From a virus: 43,211 bases of DNA. Position 1 is the stretch's first letter. Each line of letters starts with the position of its first letter. Below are positions 1 through 6,410 of this stretch, one piece after another. The stretch lies in IMG/VR virus record IMGVR_UViG_3300033156_000223, positions 1 through 43,211 of that record, one strand, 5' to 3'. The position numbers were made by a program, and so were the translations under genes. The notes under the pieces were generated by a model, which was not told where the DNA came from, searched no databases, and saw nothing but the letters and a program-made list of their open reading frames with translations.

Positions 1-114
1 GTTACCTTTGGTAACATTGGAATTGCCCGCTTCGCACTCTCCCGCCGGCATATTTCGTTCCAGTCCAGTACCGCATCCCGATTGCCACACCTGGAGTTGA
101 TGTTCTACGGCTTC
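1..114. repeat. Direct terminal repeat, left copy
   Basis: The first 114 bases are identical to the last 114 bases of the window. Either the assembled molecule is circular (or circularly permuted) and was cut with an overlap, or the virion DNA has short direct terminal repeats. The gene spanning the junction reads through without a break, which supports a circular contig of about 43,097 bp. Confidence 0.95.
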
Positions 115-399
115 AAGATCGACCTTGTAGTGGAGCGTGGGTGCTCCGTTTACTTTGAGCAACCGAGTTGTTAGCAACCCTTTGTCCTCAAAGTACTTGC
201 GGCACTTGTCCTGCTGTTTCCACGTTAGCGTGGTTTCGTCTTCGAGTTCCTTTTTGGTTTTGTAGATGTGGCCATCCTCCCGCTTGCCCTTATCCGACCA
301 GTAGATCAACTGCTGGAGGTAAATGGCGTTGTTTATACCCCCGAAACAACGTGCAAAAACAGGGTAAAACGCTATCGGCTTGCTGAATGGAATGTTCAT
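1..399 (-). CDS. Replication initiator / replisome organizer, N-terminal part (continues at the right end of the window)
   Basis: Reading the minus strand from the ATG at 399 through position 1 and on into 43097-42675 gives one unbroken 273-residue protein. This piece is residues 1-133. Residues about 20-90 look like the winged-helix domain of phage DnaD/replisome-organizer proteins, with an 'IYKTKKELEDETTLT' helix followed by 'KYFEDKGLLTTRLL'. This domain normally binds the origin and recruits the helicase loader. A GAGGTG ribosome binding site lies 5 bases before the ATG. A terminator-like hairpin at 413-474 sits directly upstream. The assignment to a replication role is inferred from this domain, from the repeated palindromes in its coding sequence and from the neighbouring helicase-loader-like gene. 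Confidence 0.8.
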   Translation of the reverse strand, partial: MNIPFSKPIAFYPVFARCFGGINNAIYLQQLIYWSDKGKREDGHIYKTKKELEDETTLTWKQQDKCRKYFEDKGLLTTRLLKVNGAPTLHYKVDLEAVEHQLQVWQSGCGTGLERNMPAGECEAGNSNVTKGN

Positions 400-412
400 T
401 GCGACACCTCAT

Positions 413-474
413 AAAAAACCCCCTGGAGCCGGTATGAGCGCCAATGCAAGCGAGGAGAGGCCCGGCCCAGGGGG
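413..474 (-). terminator. Terminator-like hairpin in the leader of the initiator gene
   Basis: An 8-bp perfect stem (419-426 with 467-474, CCCCCTGG/CCAGGGGG) is followed on the minus strand by a run of six U at 418-413. The loop of about 40 bases contains a pyrimidine tract (minus strand CTCTCCTCG). The hairpin lies between a candidate promoter (522-549) and the ATG at 399, so it could end transcripts from upstream or act as an attenuator of the initiator gene. Confidence 0.6.
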
Positions 475-521
475 ATTTTCTCAAACCACAGCATTTTGCT
501 TGCATTAACACTCGTACCCTC

Positions 522-549
522 ATCATATAGCACCCCGCAAGTGTCTCAA
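522..549 (-). promoter_or_regulatory. Candidate sigma70 promoter for the replication operon
   Basis: On the minus strand TTGAGA (549-544) and TATGAT (527-522) are separated by 16 bases, and a TG lies near the -10. An inverted repeat TTTTTGGA/TCCAAAAA (554-561 with 568-575) sits just upstream of the -35 and could be an operator. Transcription would start near 515 and pass the hairpin at 413-474 before the initiator gene. Confidence 0.45.
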
Positions 550-596
550 GTGATTTTTGGAGAAATTTCCAAAAAATTTTACCGGCTGCGATTTTT

Positions 597-1598
597 TTAT
601 ACGTCCGCCTTGATGATTTTCTTGCGCCACATCGTATATGGCCCACCAGGCGAGGGTTTTCGCTCTCCCTCGATTTTCTTCCATAAAACTAACCATTTAC
701 CTGTTGAAATATTCTGTCCCTTCTTCAGCAAGGCATCCCGTTGCTTCTCGAGGTCTTTGTGCTCGGCAACGATAGGCTTCAACTCGTACAGCCTATCGAG
801 GATAGCCTCAAGCTCCCCACTATCGTCTATCACGAGACCCTCCGGTGGCGTGTATTCCGGCAGACAGATTGCCTCGAATGGACAGCCCGGGCATACATCC
901 GGGTCGTTCAATTTGTCAGGCAAAGTTTCGTTTTGCACGTGGCCGTTGATTGCCTTGGCCTTTTCGAGCAGGCTTTCGGCATATTCGTAATCCAATTGAA
1001 CCGGTAGCAGCTTAAAATCGTACCAGCTTGACTTGTTGATGAGCAGAAAGAACCCTTGCTCGTAGTTGGTTCCCAGCATGTAGATTTGTAGCTGGGCCAT
1101 GTATTTTCGAGTCCACTCGTAGCGGTTCAGGCTATCCACCGTTTGGATTGTACGATAGATATTGGGGTCCATCGTCTTGATTTCAACAGGGCCGAGGACC
1201 TGAGGTCTATTACTACCGTCCTGAACTTCGAGGAATCGGTCCGGTCGCCCGCCGATTTGGTGGTCCTGGAGCATCTTATCGTTGAGTTCATGCTGCAACT
1301 GCACCAGTCGCCAGGCAGGATCGCCGTTCTCGCCGATGCGATTCAGTCGATTAACGACGATTCGCTCCATTTCGGAGCCGGTCTCAAAAATGCTTTGCAG
1401 CCCCGGCGACACAGGCGGAAGAATCTCCCATCGTGTTCGATAGTACACGAGTCGCCTCAGGCACTTGTCCCCCAACCGGCTCGCCCAATTGCTGCGAACT
1501 GGATATGGCGTATCTGCCTTTTCGCTCAGATAGGTCTGGACGTCATTCCGGATTAGGTCAACTACATCTTGATGTTCTGTCGTTTGTGTGTTTTGCAT
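597..1598 (-). CDS. PD-(D/E)XK exonuclease, Cas4/AddB-like with a four-Cys Fe-S signature
   Basis: This is a 333-residue nuclease of the PD-(D/E)XK superfamily. D120 lies in 'GGRPDRFLE', the E-x-K is 'VEIKT' (E139, K141), and a later 'QLQIYM' fits the conserved Q/Y motif. One Cys near the N-terminus (C46, 'GDKCLRR') and three near the C-terminus (C236, C239, C245, 'CPGCPFEAIC') match the split 4Fe-4S ligand pattern of Cas4 and AddB. The expected activity is processive DNA-end resection. The annealing-type recombinase gene at 1951-2907 lies just upstream, so the two likely form a phage recombination pair. The ATG at 1598 is chosen because AGAGGAG lies 8 bases before it. Longer in-frame starts lie inside the upstream hairpins and lack a ribosome binding site. 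Confidence 0.85.
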   Translation of the reverse strand: MQNTQTTEHQDVVDLIRNDVQTYLSEKADTPYPVRSNWASRLGDKCLRRLVYYRTRWEILPPVSPGLQSIFETGSEMERIVVNRLNRIGENGDPAWRLVQLQHELNDKMLQDHQIGGRPDRFLEVQDGSNRPQVLGPVEIKTMDPNIYRTIQTVDSLNRYEWTRKYMAQLQIYMLGTNYEQGFFLLINKSSWYDFKLLPVQLDYEYAESLLEKAKAINGHVQNETLPDKLNDPDVCPGCPFEAICLPEYTPPEGLVIDDSGELEAILDRLYELKPIVAEHKDLEKQRDALLKKGQNISTGKWLVLWKKIEGERKPSPGGPYTMWRKKIIKADV

Positions 1599-1623
1599 GG
1601 CTCTTGCTCCTCTAAAAATAGGT

Positions 1624-1694
1624 GGGCAGGCTATCACTGGTTGACCCCTGAAATGGGATGGAGGAGGAAAGGAGAAAGGGACGATAGCCTGCCC
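1624..1694 (-). terminator. 12-bp perfect hairpin with U-run, directly upstream of the nuclease gene
   Basis: GGGCAGGCTATC (1624-1635) pairs perfectly with GATAGCCTGCCC (1683-1694). On the minus strand it is followed after a few bases by TATTTTTAG and then by the AGAGGAG ribosome binding site of the nuclease gene. The 47-base loop carries a long pyrimidine tract. It may be a terminator of the upstream operon or a translation/transcription attenuator of the nuclease. Confidence 0.55.
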
Positions 1695-1710
1695 GTAAAG
1701 CCGCATTAAG

Positions 1711-1746
1711 AAAAAGACGGGCGATGCGTTCACGGTAACATCGCCC
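1711..1746 (-). terminator. Rho-independent terminator-like hairpin
   Basis: GGGCGATG (1719-1726) pairs with CATCGCCC (1739-1746) with a 12-base loop, followed on the minus strand by GTCTTTTTCTT. It is placed as the end of the operon that runs from 5648 to 1951, in tandem with the second hairpin at 1624-1694. Confidence 0.6.
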
Positions 1747-1761
1747 ATCCACAGGAGAAAA

Positions 1762-2019
1762 ATGAAACTCGCTCAGAAAAAACAGCGCGGCCGTGCAGGA
1801 GGTCCGGCGAGACGAATACGACCGCGGCATAAATTGTTCCCGGAAAAGGCCAGCCGCACGAATCGCATCCGTGCAAACTGTGCGACTGACCCCAACCAAA
1901 AAGGAGACCCACGAACGTTGAATGCTATCCCAAAGCATTTTGTGTCCCCGTCAAATTCCAGCCTCTTTTACGCATTCTCTGGCTTTCTGGAGGGCGATGT
2001 CAAGTCTTTTTCCGTGTAA
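1762..2019 (+). CDS. Possible small basic protein on the opposite strand
   Basis: This is an 85-residue plus-strand frame. The ATG has a strong ribosome binding site (AGGAG with 5 bases spacing) directly after the hairpin at 1719-1746. The first 60 residues are rich in Lys and Arg, and the last third overlaps the 3' end of the annealing-protein gene antisense. No family is recognised. Nearly all other genes are on the minus strand, so it may be fortuitous; the start site and the lack of a minus-strand gene here are the only support. Confidence 0.25.
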   Translation: MKLAQKKQRGRAGGPARRIRPRHKLFPEKASRTNRIRANCATDPNQKGDPRTLNAIPKHFVSPSNSSLFYAFSGFLEGDVKSFSV

Positions 2020-2907
2020 TTTTGATGCGGGCTTACCCTGTACCCAGCCATTTCGGCCCTTGAAAGCACTCAGCGTGCAGCAGATTTCGGAGGCAAGTTT
2101 TATCTCGTCGTAATCCTCCGGGCCCTCATAGGCCATCGTAGTGCAATCTCCGTTTTCGCAGACGACCGTAAGGCCGGCACGAGCCAGGTTGATGCAAAGC
2201 TCAGCGAGTTCCTTCTGCTTGTCATGGTCGTCGGCGGCCGTGCCCCCCTGCGAGCCTGTCGCATAGCTGTGCTGTCCCGTCGTGGCAGCATTTTTGCCGG
2301 CGACCTGCATTAGCTCCTTGTACTCGTTGAATGAAAGGTTCCGCAAGCCCAGTAGAGTTTTGATTGCATTGCCAACAAATACGTGATAGGCGGCATTTTG
2401 GATGTGACCTTCATTGATTGCTTCGACTGGTCGCCATTGTCCGTTTGCGTATCCGAGGAACTTGTCCCTCGTCCCATACGTGCCGATAGCGTGCACGATA
2501 CTGTCGCCGAGTCGGGCCTTGCCCTCGTAGATATAGCGATAACCTTTGCCGTTGGCGTCTGTGAACAATTCCTTTTTGTACGATACATCCGAAAAGATGA
2601 TGCTGAAGTGTTTGGCGATTCGCTCGGCACCGGCACTTGTCAAGCAGACCTTAGCCTGGTCCCCCTCTCCGAACACATGCCAATCCGAAGGCGTGGTGCA
2701 AGCAATGAGTATTTGCCGGATCGCCCGCTCGTACCGTGGCACCAACTCGGCCAACCGTTCGAGTCTGCTTACCTTAGTCTCCATATCCTCGGTAACAAGC
2801 AGATTGCCCATCTCGGACTCAGGCGTTTCGATAGCCTGAATCTCCAGGGCTTCATCGGGAACGATTGTTGGGGACTCGTCTGGATGTTTCTTAACCTTTG
2901 ATTTCAT
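1951..2907 (-). CDS. Probable single-strand annealing protein (phage recombinase)
   Basis: This 318-residue protein resembles a phage family found beside PD-(D/E)XK exonucleases. Conserved-looking stretches are 'TTPSDWHVFGEGDQAKVCL', 'SAGAERIAKHFSI', 'ARLGDSIVHAIGTYGTRDKF', 'INEGHIQNAAYHVFVGNAIK' and 'LLGLRNLSF'. Such partners normally anneal complementary single strands after exonuclease resection, but that function is inferred here from context. The N-terminal 50 residues are charged and probably disordered. The ATG overlaps the stop of the upstream small gene (ATGA), and AGGTG lies 5 bases before it. The gene ends at a region with two terminators. Confidence 0.65.
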   Translation of the reverse strand: MKSKVKKHPDESPTIVPDEALEIQAIETPESEMGNLLVTEDMETKVSRLERLAELVPRYERAIRQILIACTTPSDWHVFGEGDQAKVCLTSAGAERIAKHFSIIFSDVSYKKELFTDANGKGYRYIYEGKARLGDSIVHAIGTYGTRDKFLGYANGQWRPVEAINEGHIQNAAYHVFVGNAIKTLLGLRNLSFNEYKELMQVAGKNAATTGQHSYATGSQGGTAADDHDKQKELAELCINLARAGLTVVCENGDCTTMAYEGPEDYDEIKLASEICCTLSAFKGRNGWVQGKPASKLHGKRLDIALQKARECVKEAGI

Positions 2908-3095
2908 AGCTTCACCTCTCGATTAAGTTCTTTTTTTGCGGCCTTTAACAGCGTTCGCCGGCACCATTCAGAGATGTTGTACGTTGCCTGTTCCACTGAT
3001 ACAGCTCCAGCAGCAGCTTTATAAGCGGCTTGGTGGATTAAGAGCTTCTGCTCTGGCGTTACTTTCAAAATCAGGAATTTCTTTTTCGGTTTCAT
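2904..3095 (-). CDS. Small ribbon-helix-helix-like protein
   Basis: This 63-residue basic protein begins with a short strand ('KKFLILKVTPEQKLLI') followed by two predicted helices, the layout of Arc/MetJ-type ribbon-helix-helix regulators. The start at 3095 overlaps the stop of the DUF7666-like gene (ATGA), and its own stop overlaps the annealing-protein ATG (ATGA), so all three are probably translationally coupled. It may be an autoregulator of this operon; no direct proof. Confidence 0.55.
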   Translation of the reverse strand: MKPKKKFLILKVTPEQKLLIHQAAYKAAAGAVSVEQATYNISEWCRRTLLKAAKKELNREVKL

Positions 3096-3979
3096 GCTGT
3101 TCTCTCGAATTTCAGTTCGCCATTCTCGAACCAATACCAGGTATCTGCCTTGATTGTTACCCCCTTGATTTTTTCGCCTACCTTAGCAGCATACACACCT
3201 CGCAGGGTTCCATCATCTCCCCAGTCTGCCAATACGATAGCACCCCCAGGGCCTGCCTTAGTACGACTTCCACATCCCAAGGCACAAGCGATTGAGTTTT
3301 TTCCTGCTGTCGCCGAACGAGCATGATTGCCTGCTGTCGCCGAATGGGCATAATCGCCTGCCGTCGTGGAGCGAGCCCCATAGCCTGCCGTCGCCGAATG
3401 GGCGTAATAGCCTGACGTCGCAGAATGAGCGTAATCGCCTGCTGTCGCCGAACGAGCGTAATTGCCTGCTGTCGCAGAATGGGCCCCATTGCCTGCTGTC
3501 GCCGAATGAGCGTAATTGCCTGCCGTCGCAGAATGAGCGTTATCGCCTGCTGTCGCCGAACGAGCGTAATTGCCTGCTGTCGCAGAATGGGCCCCATTGC
3601 CTGCCGTCGCCGAATGAGCGTAATTGCCTGCCGTCGCAGAATGAGCGTAATCGCCTGCCATTATTGGTTTTACAGCTTTAATAAGTTCTTCCAGGTCGAT
3701 TTCGCGGATGAGTTTAATCTGGGAGGCACAAATCTTTGTATCTTTGCTGTTCTGGATTATTTTGCCCCCGACTTCCACTTCGAAGAATCGAGAATCAGCA
3801 GGACCGTAATATGTCCACACATCGAGCGGATTTATGCAGGCATGAAAACCCTGCCGGCACATTTCGATTTTCTCTTCCGGCATTGTATATATCTTGCCAA
3901 GCTCATATAGAAAACCGTAGCACCATATGTTCCTATCGGTTCCCTTATATGCCCTGGTCGGGTTATCTATCTGTTCCAT
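3092..3979 (-). CDS. DUF7666-like protein with a nine-residue tandem-repeat solenoid
   Basis: The N-terminal ~100 residues of this 295-residue protein match the phage DUF7666-type pattern ('AYKGTDRNIWCYGFLYELGK', 'CRQGFHACINPLDVWTYYGP', 'SRFFEVEVGGKI'). Residues 108-224 are 13 tandem copies of a nine-residue unit close to A-G-[ND]-Y-A-[HR]-S-A-T, which should form a small beta-solenoid. A C-terminal cap has 'GGAIVLADWGDDG'. The start at 3979 has AAGGAG 7 bases upstream and overlaps the end of the transglycosylase gene by 17 bases. No biochemical function is known to me. The operon position suggests an early, host-interaction or regulatory role. Confidence 0.7.
   Translation of the reverse strand: MEQIDNPTRAYKGTDRNIWCYGFLYELGKIYTMPEEKIEMCRQGFHACINPLDVWTYYGPADSRFFEVEVGGKIIQNSKDTKICASQIKLIREIDLEELIKAVKPIMAGDYAHSATAGNYAHSATAGNGAHSATAGNYARSATAGDNAHSATAGNYAHSATAGNGAHSATAGNYARSATAGDYAHSATSGYYAHSATAGYGARSTTAGDYAHSATAGNHARSATAGKNSIACALGCGSRTKAGPGGAIVLADWGDDGTLRGVYAAKVGEKIKGVTIKADTWYWFENGELKFERTA
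3308..3658 (-). repeat. 27-bp tandem repeat array (13 units) inside the DUF7666-like gene
   Basis: Thirteen adjoining 27-bp units encode the nine-residue repeats. Units alternate between a few near-identical variants, and one pair of four-unit blocks is almost duplicated. There are no unique spacers, so it is not a CRISPR array. Such an array can gain or lose units by slippage, and short reads may miscount it. Confidence 0.9.
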
Positions 3980-4517
3980 TTTGCGTCTCCTTTTCCAGCT
4001 TGTGCATGATTCGCATAACTCGTTCGGCGTAATTCCTCGTCGATTCCTTCTTCCATCCGTTCGGCCCGCCGTTGTGGATGCGAGCCAGGTCGGCGTAGCT
4101 GGCGAGATGATGCAATCGCGAGGGCCTGCCATACCAGGACAAATACGTTACGACCATCTGAGTCGCTTTTTCGAGGTCGTATCTATCCTGGGCCGCAAAG
4201 GGAGATAAACCCTGTAGTTTGCGGATGCGATTGACGTCCTGTAGATAGATAGGCCGGATTTGATACGGTCCCGCAGCCTGCTCGGCAGCATTGTAAGCAC
4301 GAAGATCGCCACCGGATTCGACAGCGACCAGGGCGGCGAGGAACATCCGCCATCTCATTTCTGGGTTGATTTGTGGAACTGGAGTAGAGCATTTTTGTGC
4401 TGGCGACAAGGATGATAGTGACGATACACAGGTCTTTGTGGGTAGTTTCCAAACGGCCAGCCCGACCAGTAAAATGAGCCAAGCCAGCAGCGTGATTGAT
4501 ACCAGTCTGATTTTCAT
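3963..4517 (-). CDS. Membrane-anchored lytic transglycosylase / endolysin, SLT-like
   Basis: Residues 5-25 form one transmembrane or signal-anchor helix in this 184-residue protein. The catalytic region has 'AVESGGD' (putative catalytic E67), 'AAGPYQIRP' and 'IHNGGPNGW', the usual E-S-x-G, G-x-x-Q-I and H-N-G-G blocks of lysozyme-like transglycosylases. It would cleave peptidoglycan glycan strands. The start at 4517 has AGGAG 7 bases upstream; two earlier in-frame Met codons lack one. It sits in the early operon rather than beside the holin at 5909, so a role in entry or host-wall remodelling is possible as well as lysis. Confidence 0.75.
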   Translation of the reverse strand: MKIRLVSITLLAWLILLVGLAVWKLPTKTCVSSLSSLSPAQKCSTPVPQINPEMRWRMFLAALVAVESGGDLRAYNAAEQAAGPYQIRPIYLQDVNRIRKLQGLSPFAAQDRYDLEKATQMVVTYLSWYGRPSRLHHLASYADLARIHNGGPNGWKKESTRNYAERVMRIMHKLEKETQNGTDR

Positions 4518-4545
4518 AGTTTTCTCCTGATTCATTACGGCCTCG

Positions 4546-4811
4546 TTAGAGATCAACTAAGATATAGGTGCCATTTTTGATTTTCTTTTCGGTCTCGGCC
4601 TTGGTCTCATCGAGGAACTGATTGCGATATACATCTATGGTACTATTGAGGTCCCATTTTGTGCGGTTTAGCTGGACTGGCCCCGTAGGAGGTATTTTGG
4701 CGATGACGGTGTCGTATGACAAGAAAAGGAGATTGTGGTCGTTGTCCTCAATGATGAACTTGCTGGGACTGGCCGTCCTGTTCGCGGTGATCGCATGTTA
4801 CACACTCTCAT
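4546..4811 (-). pseudogene. DUF8033-like small protein gene with a one-base frameshift
   Basis: From the ATG at 4811 (AAGGAG upstream) the frame reads 'MRVCNMRSPRTGRPVP'. The conserved remainder ('SKFIIEDNDHNLLFLSYDT', 'KWDLNSTIDVYRNQFLDET', 'KKIKNGTYILVDL') is in the -1 frame and ends at 4546. Adding one C to the CCC run (G run at 4765-4767 on the plus strand) restores a single 88-residue protein of the DUF8033 type. Either this is a sequencing error, a recent mutation, or a -1 frameshift. The start overlaps the upstream gene by 14 bases, as expected for a real operon member. Confidence 0.65.
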
Positions 4812-5196
4812 TTTTTTCGCTCCTTCTTACATTTAGATTTGCGCCGAATTCGGTGGCCGCTACTTGGACTGCCTTGCGGGCATCATGCCGGCCATGTTGC
4901 TCCAGCCAATCGGCCATATTGGTGATTAACTGGGCGGTGTAGGGTCTTAGGGCAGGGTCGCTCAATAAGCTATTGGCTAATCGGTGACCTGCTCCGAGCC
5001 AGTTATCCCGTAGATACACAGTGGCCATGACGTTGTAATCCTCTGTGAATAGCCGATTGAGCAGGATATCGCAATCCCAGCCGTCCTCGGCGAGCAACTC
5101 AGCGACTCTATCAGCGAACCGCTTCCAGTCGCGGCGAGGGGTTGGCAGTTGGGCGAATAGTCCGTACGGTACGGTGATTTCGATTTGCGGGTTCAT
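4798..5196 (-). CDS. Hypothetical protein, paralog of the adjacent upstream gene
   Basis: This is a 132-residue protein. Its start ('MNPQIEITVPYGLFAQLP') and overall layout match the upstream neighbour ('MKPTITFTVPRIYFEQFPAP'): a short N-terminal strand, an acidic helical region with a W-D-x-(D/E) motif, a 'DNWLGAGHRLANSLLSD' helix, and a C-terminal 'AARKAVQVAATE'-like helix. AGGAGG lies 7 bases before the ATG at 5196, which overlaps the upstream stop (ATGA). Function unknown. Confidence 0.7.
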   Translation of the reverse strand: MNPQIEITVPYGLFAQLPTPRRDWKRFADRVAELLAEDGWDCDILLNRLFTEDYNVMATVYLRDNWLGAGHRLANSLLSDPALRPYTAQLITNMADWLEQHGRHDARKAVQVAATEFGANLNVRRSEKNESV

Positions 5197-5648
5197 TTGT
5201 CTGCCTCCTGTGTTTCGCGGGCCACTGCCTGTGAGATCGCTTCGCGAGCTTCTGCCATCTTCCATACCTCGGCGGTAGCGTGCTCGATGGCGTCGGCGGC
5301 TGTCCGTTGGCCCATGCGGCCTGCAAAGTCGATGAGAGAAGTTACGGTGTTGATGGTGAATTCACGCTCCACTACGATGTCGCTAAGCAGGTCGGCAGCG
5401 AGATAATTTGCTCGACCTTGCCAGTCATCATTGATGGAAACAGTGAATGCGCCGATATCAACGGCGACTTTGATGGCCGGATCGCTGCGTTTGACGAACT
5501 CGACCTCTACATCCCAGTCGGCGGCGAGGTGGGTTTCGAGTAGATATGCGAATTGCTCGCGATAATCGCGTTCATCTTCCTCGCCGCAAGGGGCGGGGAA
5601 TTGTTCGAAGTAGATGCGAGGAACGGTGAATGTAATTGTAGGTTTCAT
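5193..5648 (-). CDS. Hypothetical protein, first gene of the left early operon
   Basis: This 151-residue protein is related to the downstream gene and so probably arose by tandem duplication. 'DDWQGRANYLAADLLSD' aligns with 'DNWLGAGHRLANSLLSD' of the paralog. AAGGAG precedes the ATG at 5648. It is the first gene after the promoter at 5688-5715 and is expected to be among the first expressed. No known family recognised; no catalytic motif seen. Confidence 0.7.
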   Translation of the reverse strand: MKPTITFTVPRIYFEQFPAPCGEEDERDYREQFAYLLETHLAADWDVEVEFVKRSDPAIKVAVDIGAFTVSINDDWQGRANYLAADLLSDIVVEREFTINTVTSLIDFAGRMGQRTAADAIEHATAEVWKMAEAREAISQAVARETQEADK

Positions 5649-5687
5649 TTTGGGCTCCTTTCTGATTTTCAGTCATCAACCACTTCA

Positions 5688-5715
5688 ACTATACCATATA
5701 ATCGGTATATGTCAA
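5688..5715 (-). promoter_or_regulatory. Sigma70 promoter for the 5648-to-1951 early operon
   Basis: On the minus strand TTGACA (5715-5710) and TATAGT (5693-5688) are separated by 16 bases. The first gene starts about 40 bases downstream. Confidence 0.65.
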
Positions 5716-5724
5716 GGATTTCTT

Positions 5725-5756
5725 GAGATTTTTTGCAATATTTTCGGGAAAATCTC
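5725..5756. promoter_or_regulatory. Inverted repeat upstream of the early promoter, candidate operator
   Basis: GAGATTTT (5725-5732) is the inverse of AAAATCTC (5749-5756), centred about 25 bases upstream of the -35. The interior TTTTTTGCA...TTTTCG resembles sequence upstream of the late promoter near 36360, so one factor may control both. Confidence 0.4.
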
Positions 5757-5833
5757 GTAAGTCTCATGTATGCAAAGACTTATATCGCCCCAAAATTGCC
5801 GTGAAATTGCCCCGCTCGGGCGAGATCCAGTGC

Positions 5834-5872
5834 AAAAAAAGCCAGGGGCAGCGATACACAGCCGCCCTGGCT
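5834..5872 (-). terminator. Rho-independent terminator after the lysis genes
   Basis: AGCCAGGG (5840-5847) pairs with CCCTGGCT (5865-5872); on the minus strand the stem ends in a run of seven U (5840-5834). It lies downstream of the holin stop and marks the end of the late transcript before the early promoter at 5688-5715. Confidence 0.8.
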
Positions 5873-5883
5873 CGGGAGGAGAG

Positions 5884-5922
5884 ATGAAGCCTAATTTGGC
5901 TTGTGACTCTATTTGGTCTTAG
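5884..5922 (+). other. 12-codon plus-strand mini-ORF with a strong ribosome binding site
   Basis: Directly after the terminator stem the plus strand reads GGGAGGAGAG then ATG and 12 codons to TAG, overlapping the holin stop antisense. It could be a leader peptide or a chance frame. It is recorded because the same order (hairpin, purine tract, short ORF) recurs at 36092-36171. Confidence 0.2.
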
Positions 5923-6166
5923 GCGCCTTCAACAAATCATATCCGCCTGAAGCTACCAGGCCTATTATGATCGATGGAAGTATCGGATCTTCCATCTTAG
6001 TCAGATATGCCAGGCCCAATGAGACTCCGACAGATACGAATGGTAGCCAGGCTTTGACTTTATCGTCTTGAAACCAGGACACTCTCTTTATCACTTGCAG
6101 TATTGCGGCGACCAATGGCACCAACGCCATCATCTCGGGTGTTAGAGTTATTTGCAGTTCATTCAT
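5909..6166 (-). CDS. Holin-like small membrane protein
   Basis: This 85-residue protein has hydrophobic segments at about residues 13-26, 41-55 and 62-78, a short linker with charged residues and a basic C-terminus ('LLKAPKTK'). Size, topology and position at the end of the late operon fit a holin that permeabilises the inner membrane at lysis. AAGGAG precedes the ATG, and the ATG overlaps the stop of the upstream lipoprotein gene (ATGA). The gene ends in TAG, followed by a terminator. Confidence 0.65.
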   Translation of the reverse strand: MNELQITLTPEMMALVPLVAAILQVIKRVSWFQDDKVKAWLPFVSVGVSLGLAYLTKMEDPILPSIIIGLVASGGYDLLKAPKTK

Positions 6167-6399
6167 TTATGACTCCTTTTACTTGACTTTGAGTTAGACA
6201 TCAGCTTTCCAAGCATAACACAGAGACCTCCGAGCACTAAAATAATTCCTCCTATCTCAGGCCGGATTTGACTTGCCGCCGGAGCAGCATCTACCAGGAC
6301 CTGGCCCGTTTGTTGTATGTCCTGGCCATGAGTAGATACAGATTCCCATGTAGCACAACCATTCACAAATACTAAACACAACAACCATATTTTATACAT
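6163..6399 (-). CDS. Small lipoprotein with C-terminal membrane segment (spanin-like candidate)
   Basis: A 78-residue protein. The N-terminus is a lipoprotein signal ('MYKIWLLCLVFVNGCATW') with a lipobox-like V-N-G-C, and a second hydrophobic segment lies at about residues 47-65. A lipid anchor plus a transmembrane segment is the plan of unimolecular spanins, which would fit the neighbouring holin, but the protein is short. The start at 6399 is chosen because AGGTG lies 5 bases before it; the Met 7 codons upstream has none. Confidence 0.5.
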   Translation of the reverse strand: MYKIWLLCLVFVNGCATWESVSTHGQDIQQTGQVLVDAAPAASQIRPEIGGIILVLGGLCVMLGKLMSNSKSSKRSHK

Positions 6400-6410
6400 A
6401 TCGTCACCTA

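Larger units (their letters stand above)
1599..1950. other. 352-base intergenic region with two hairpins and no convincing gene
   Basis: Between the nuclease and the annealing-protein gene the minus strand has no convincing reading frame. The region holds two strong hairpins (1624-1694 and 1719-1746), listed separately. A purine-rich stretch on the plus strand (1659-1680) separates the two stem arms of the left hairpin. The only open frame with a good ribosome binding site is the plus-strand frame starting at 1762. Confidence 0.6.

Noticed and set aside
290-646. Minus-strand frame of 118 codons upstream of the initiator
   Set aside because: Crosses the promoter, terminator hairpin and both neighbouring genes in another frame; no ribosome binding site.
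3308-3658. CRISPR array
   Set aside because: 27-bp units adjoin without spacers and encode an in-frame protein repeat.
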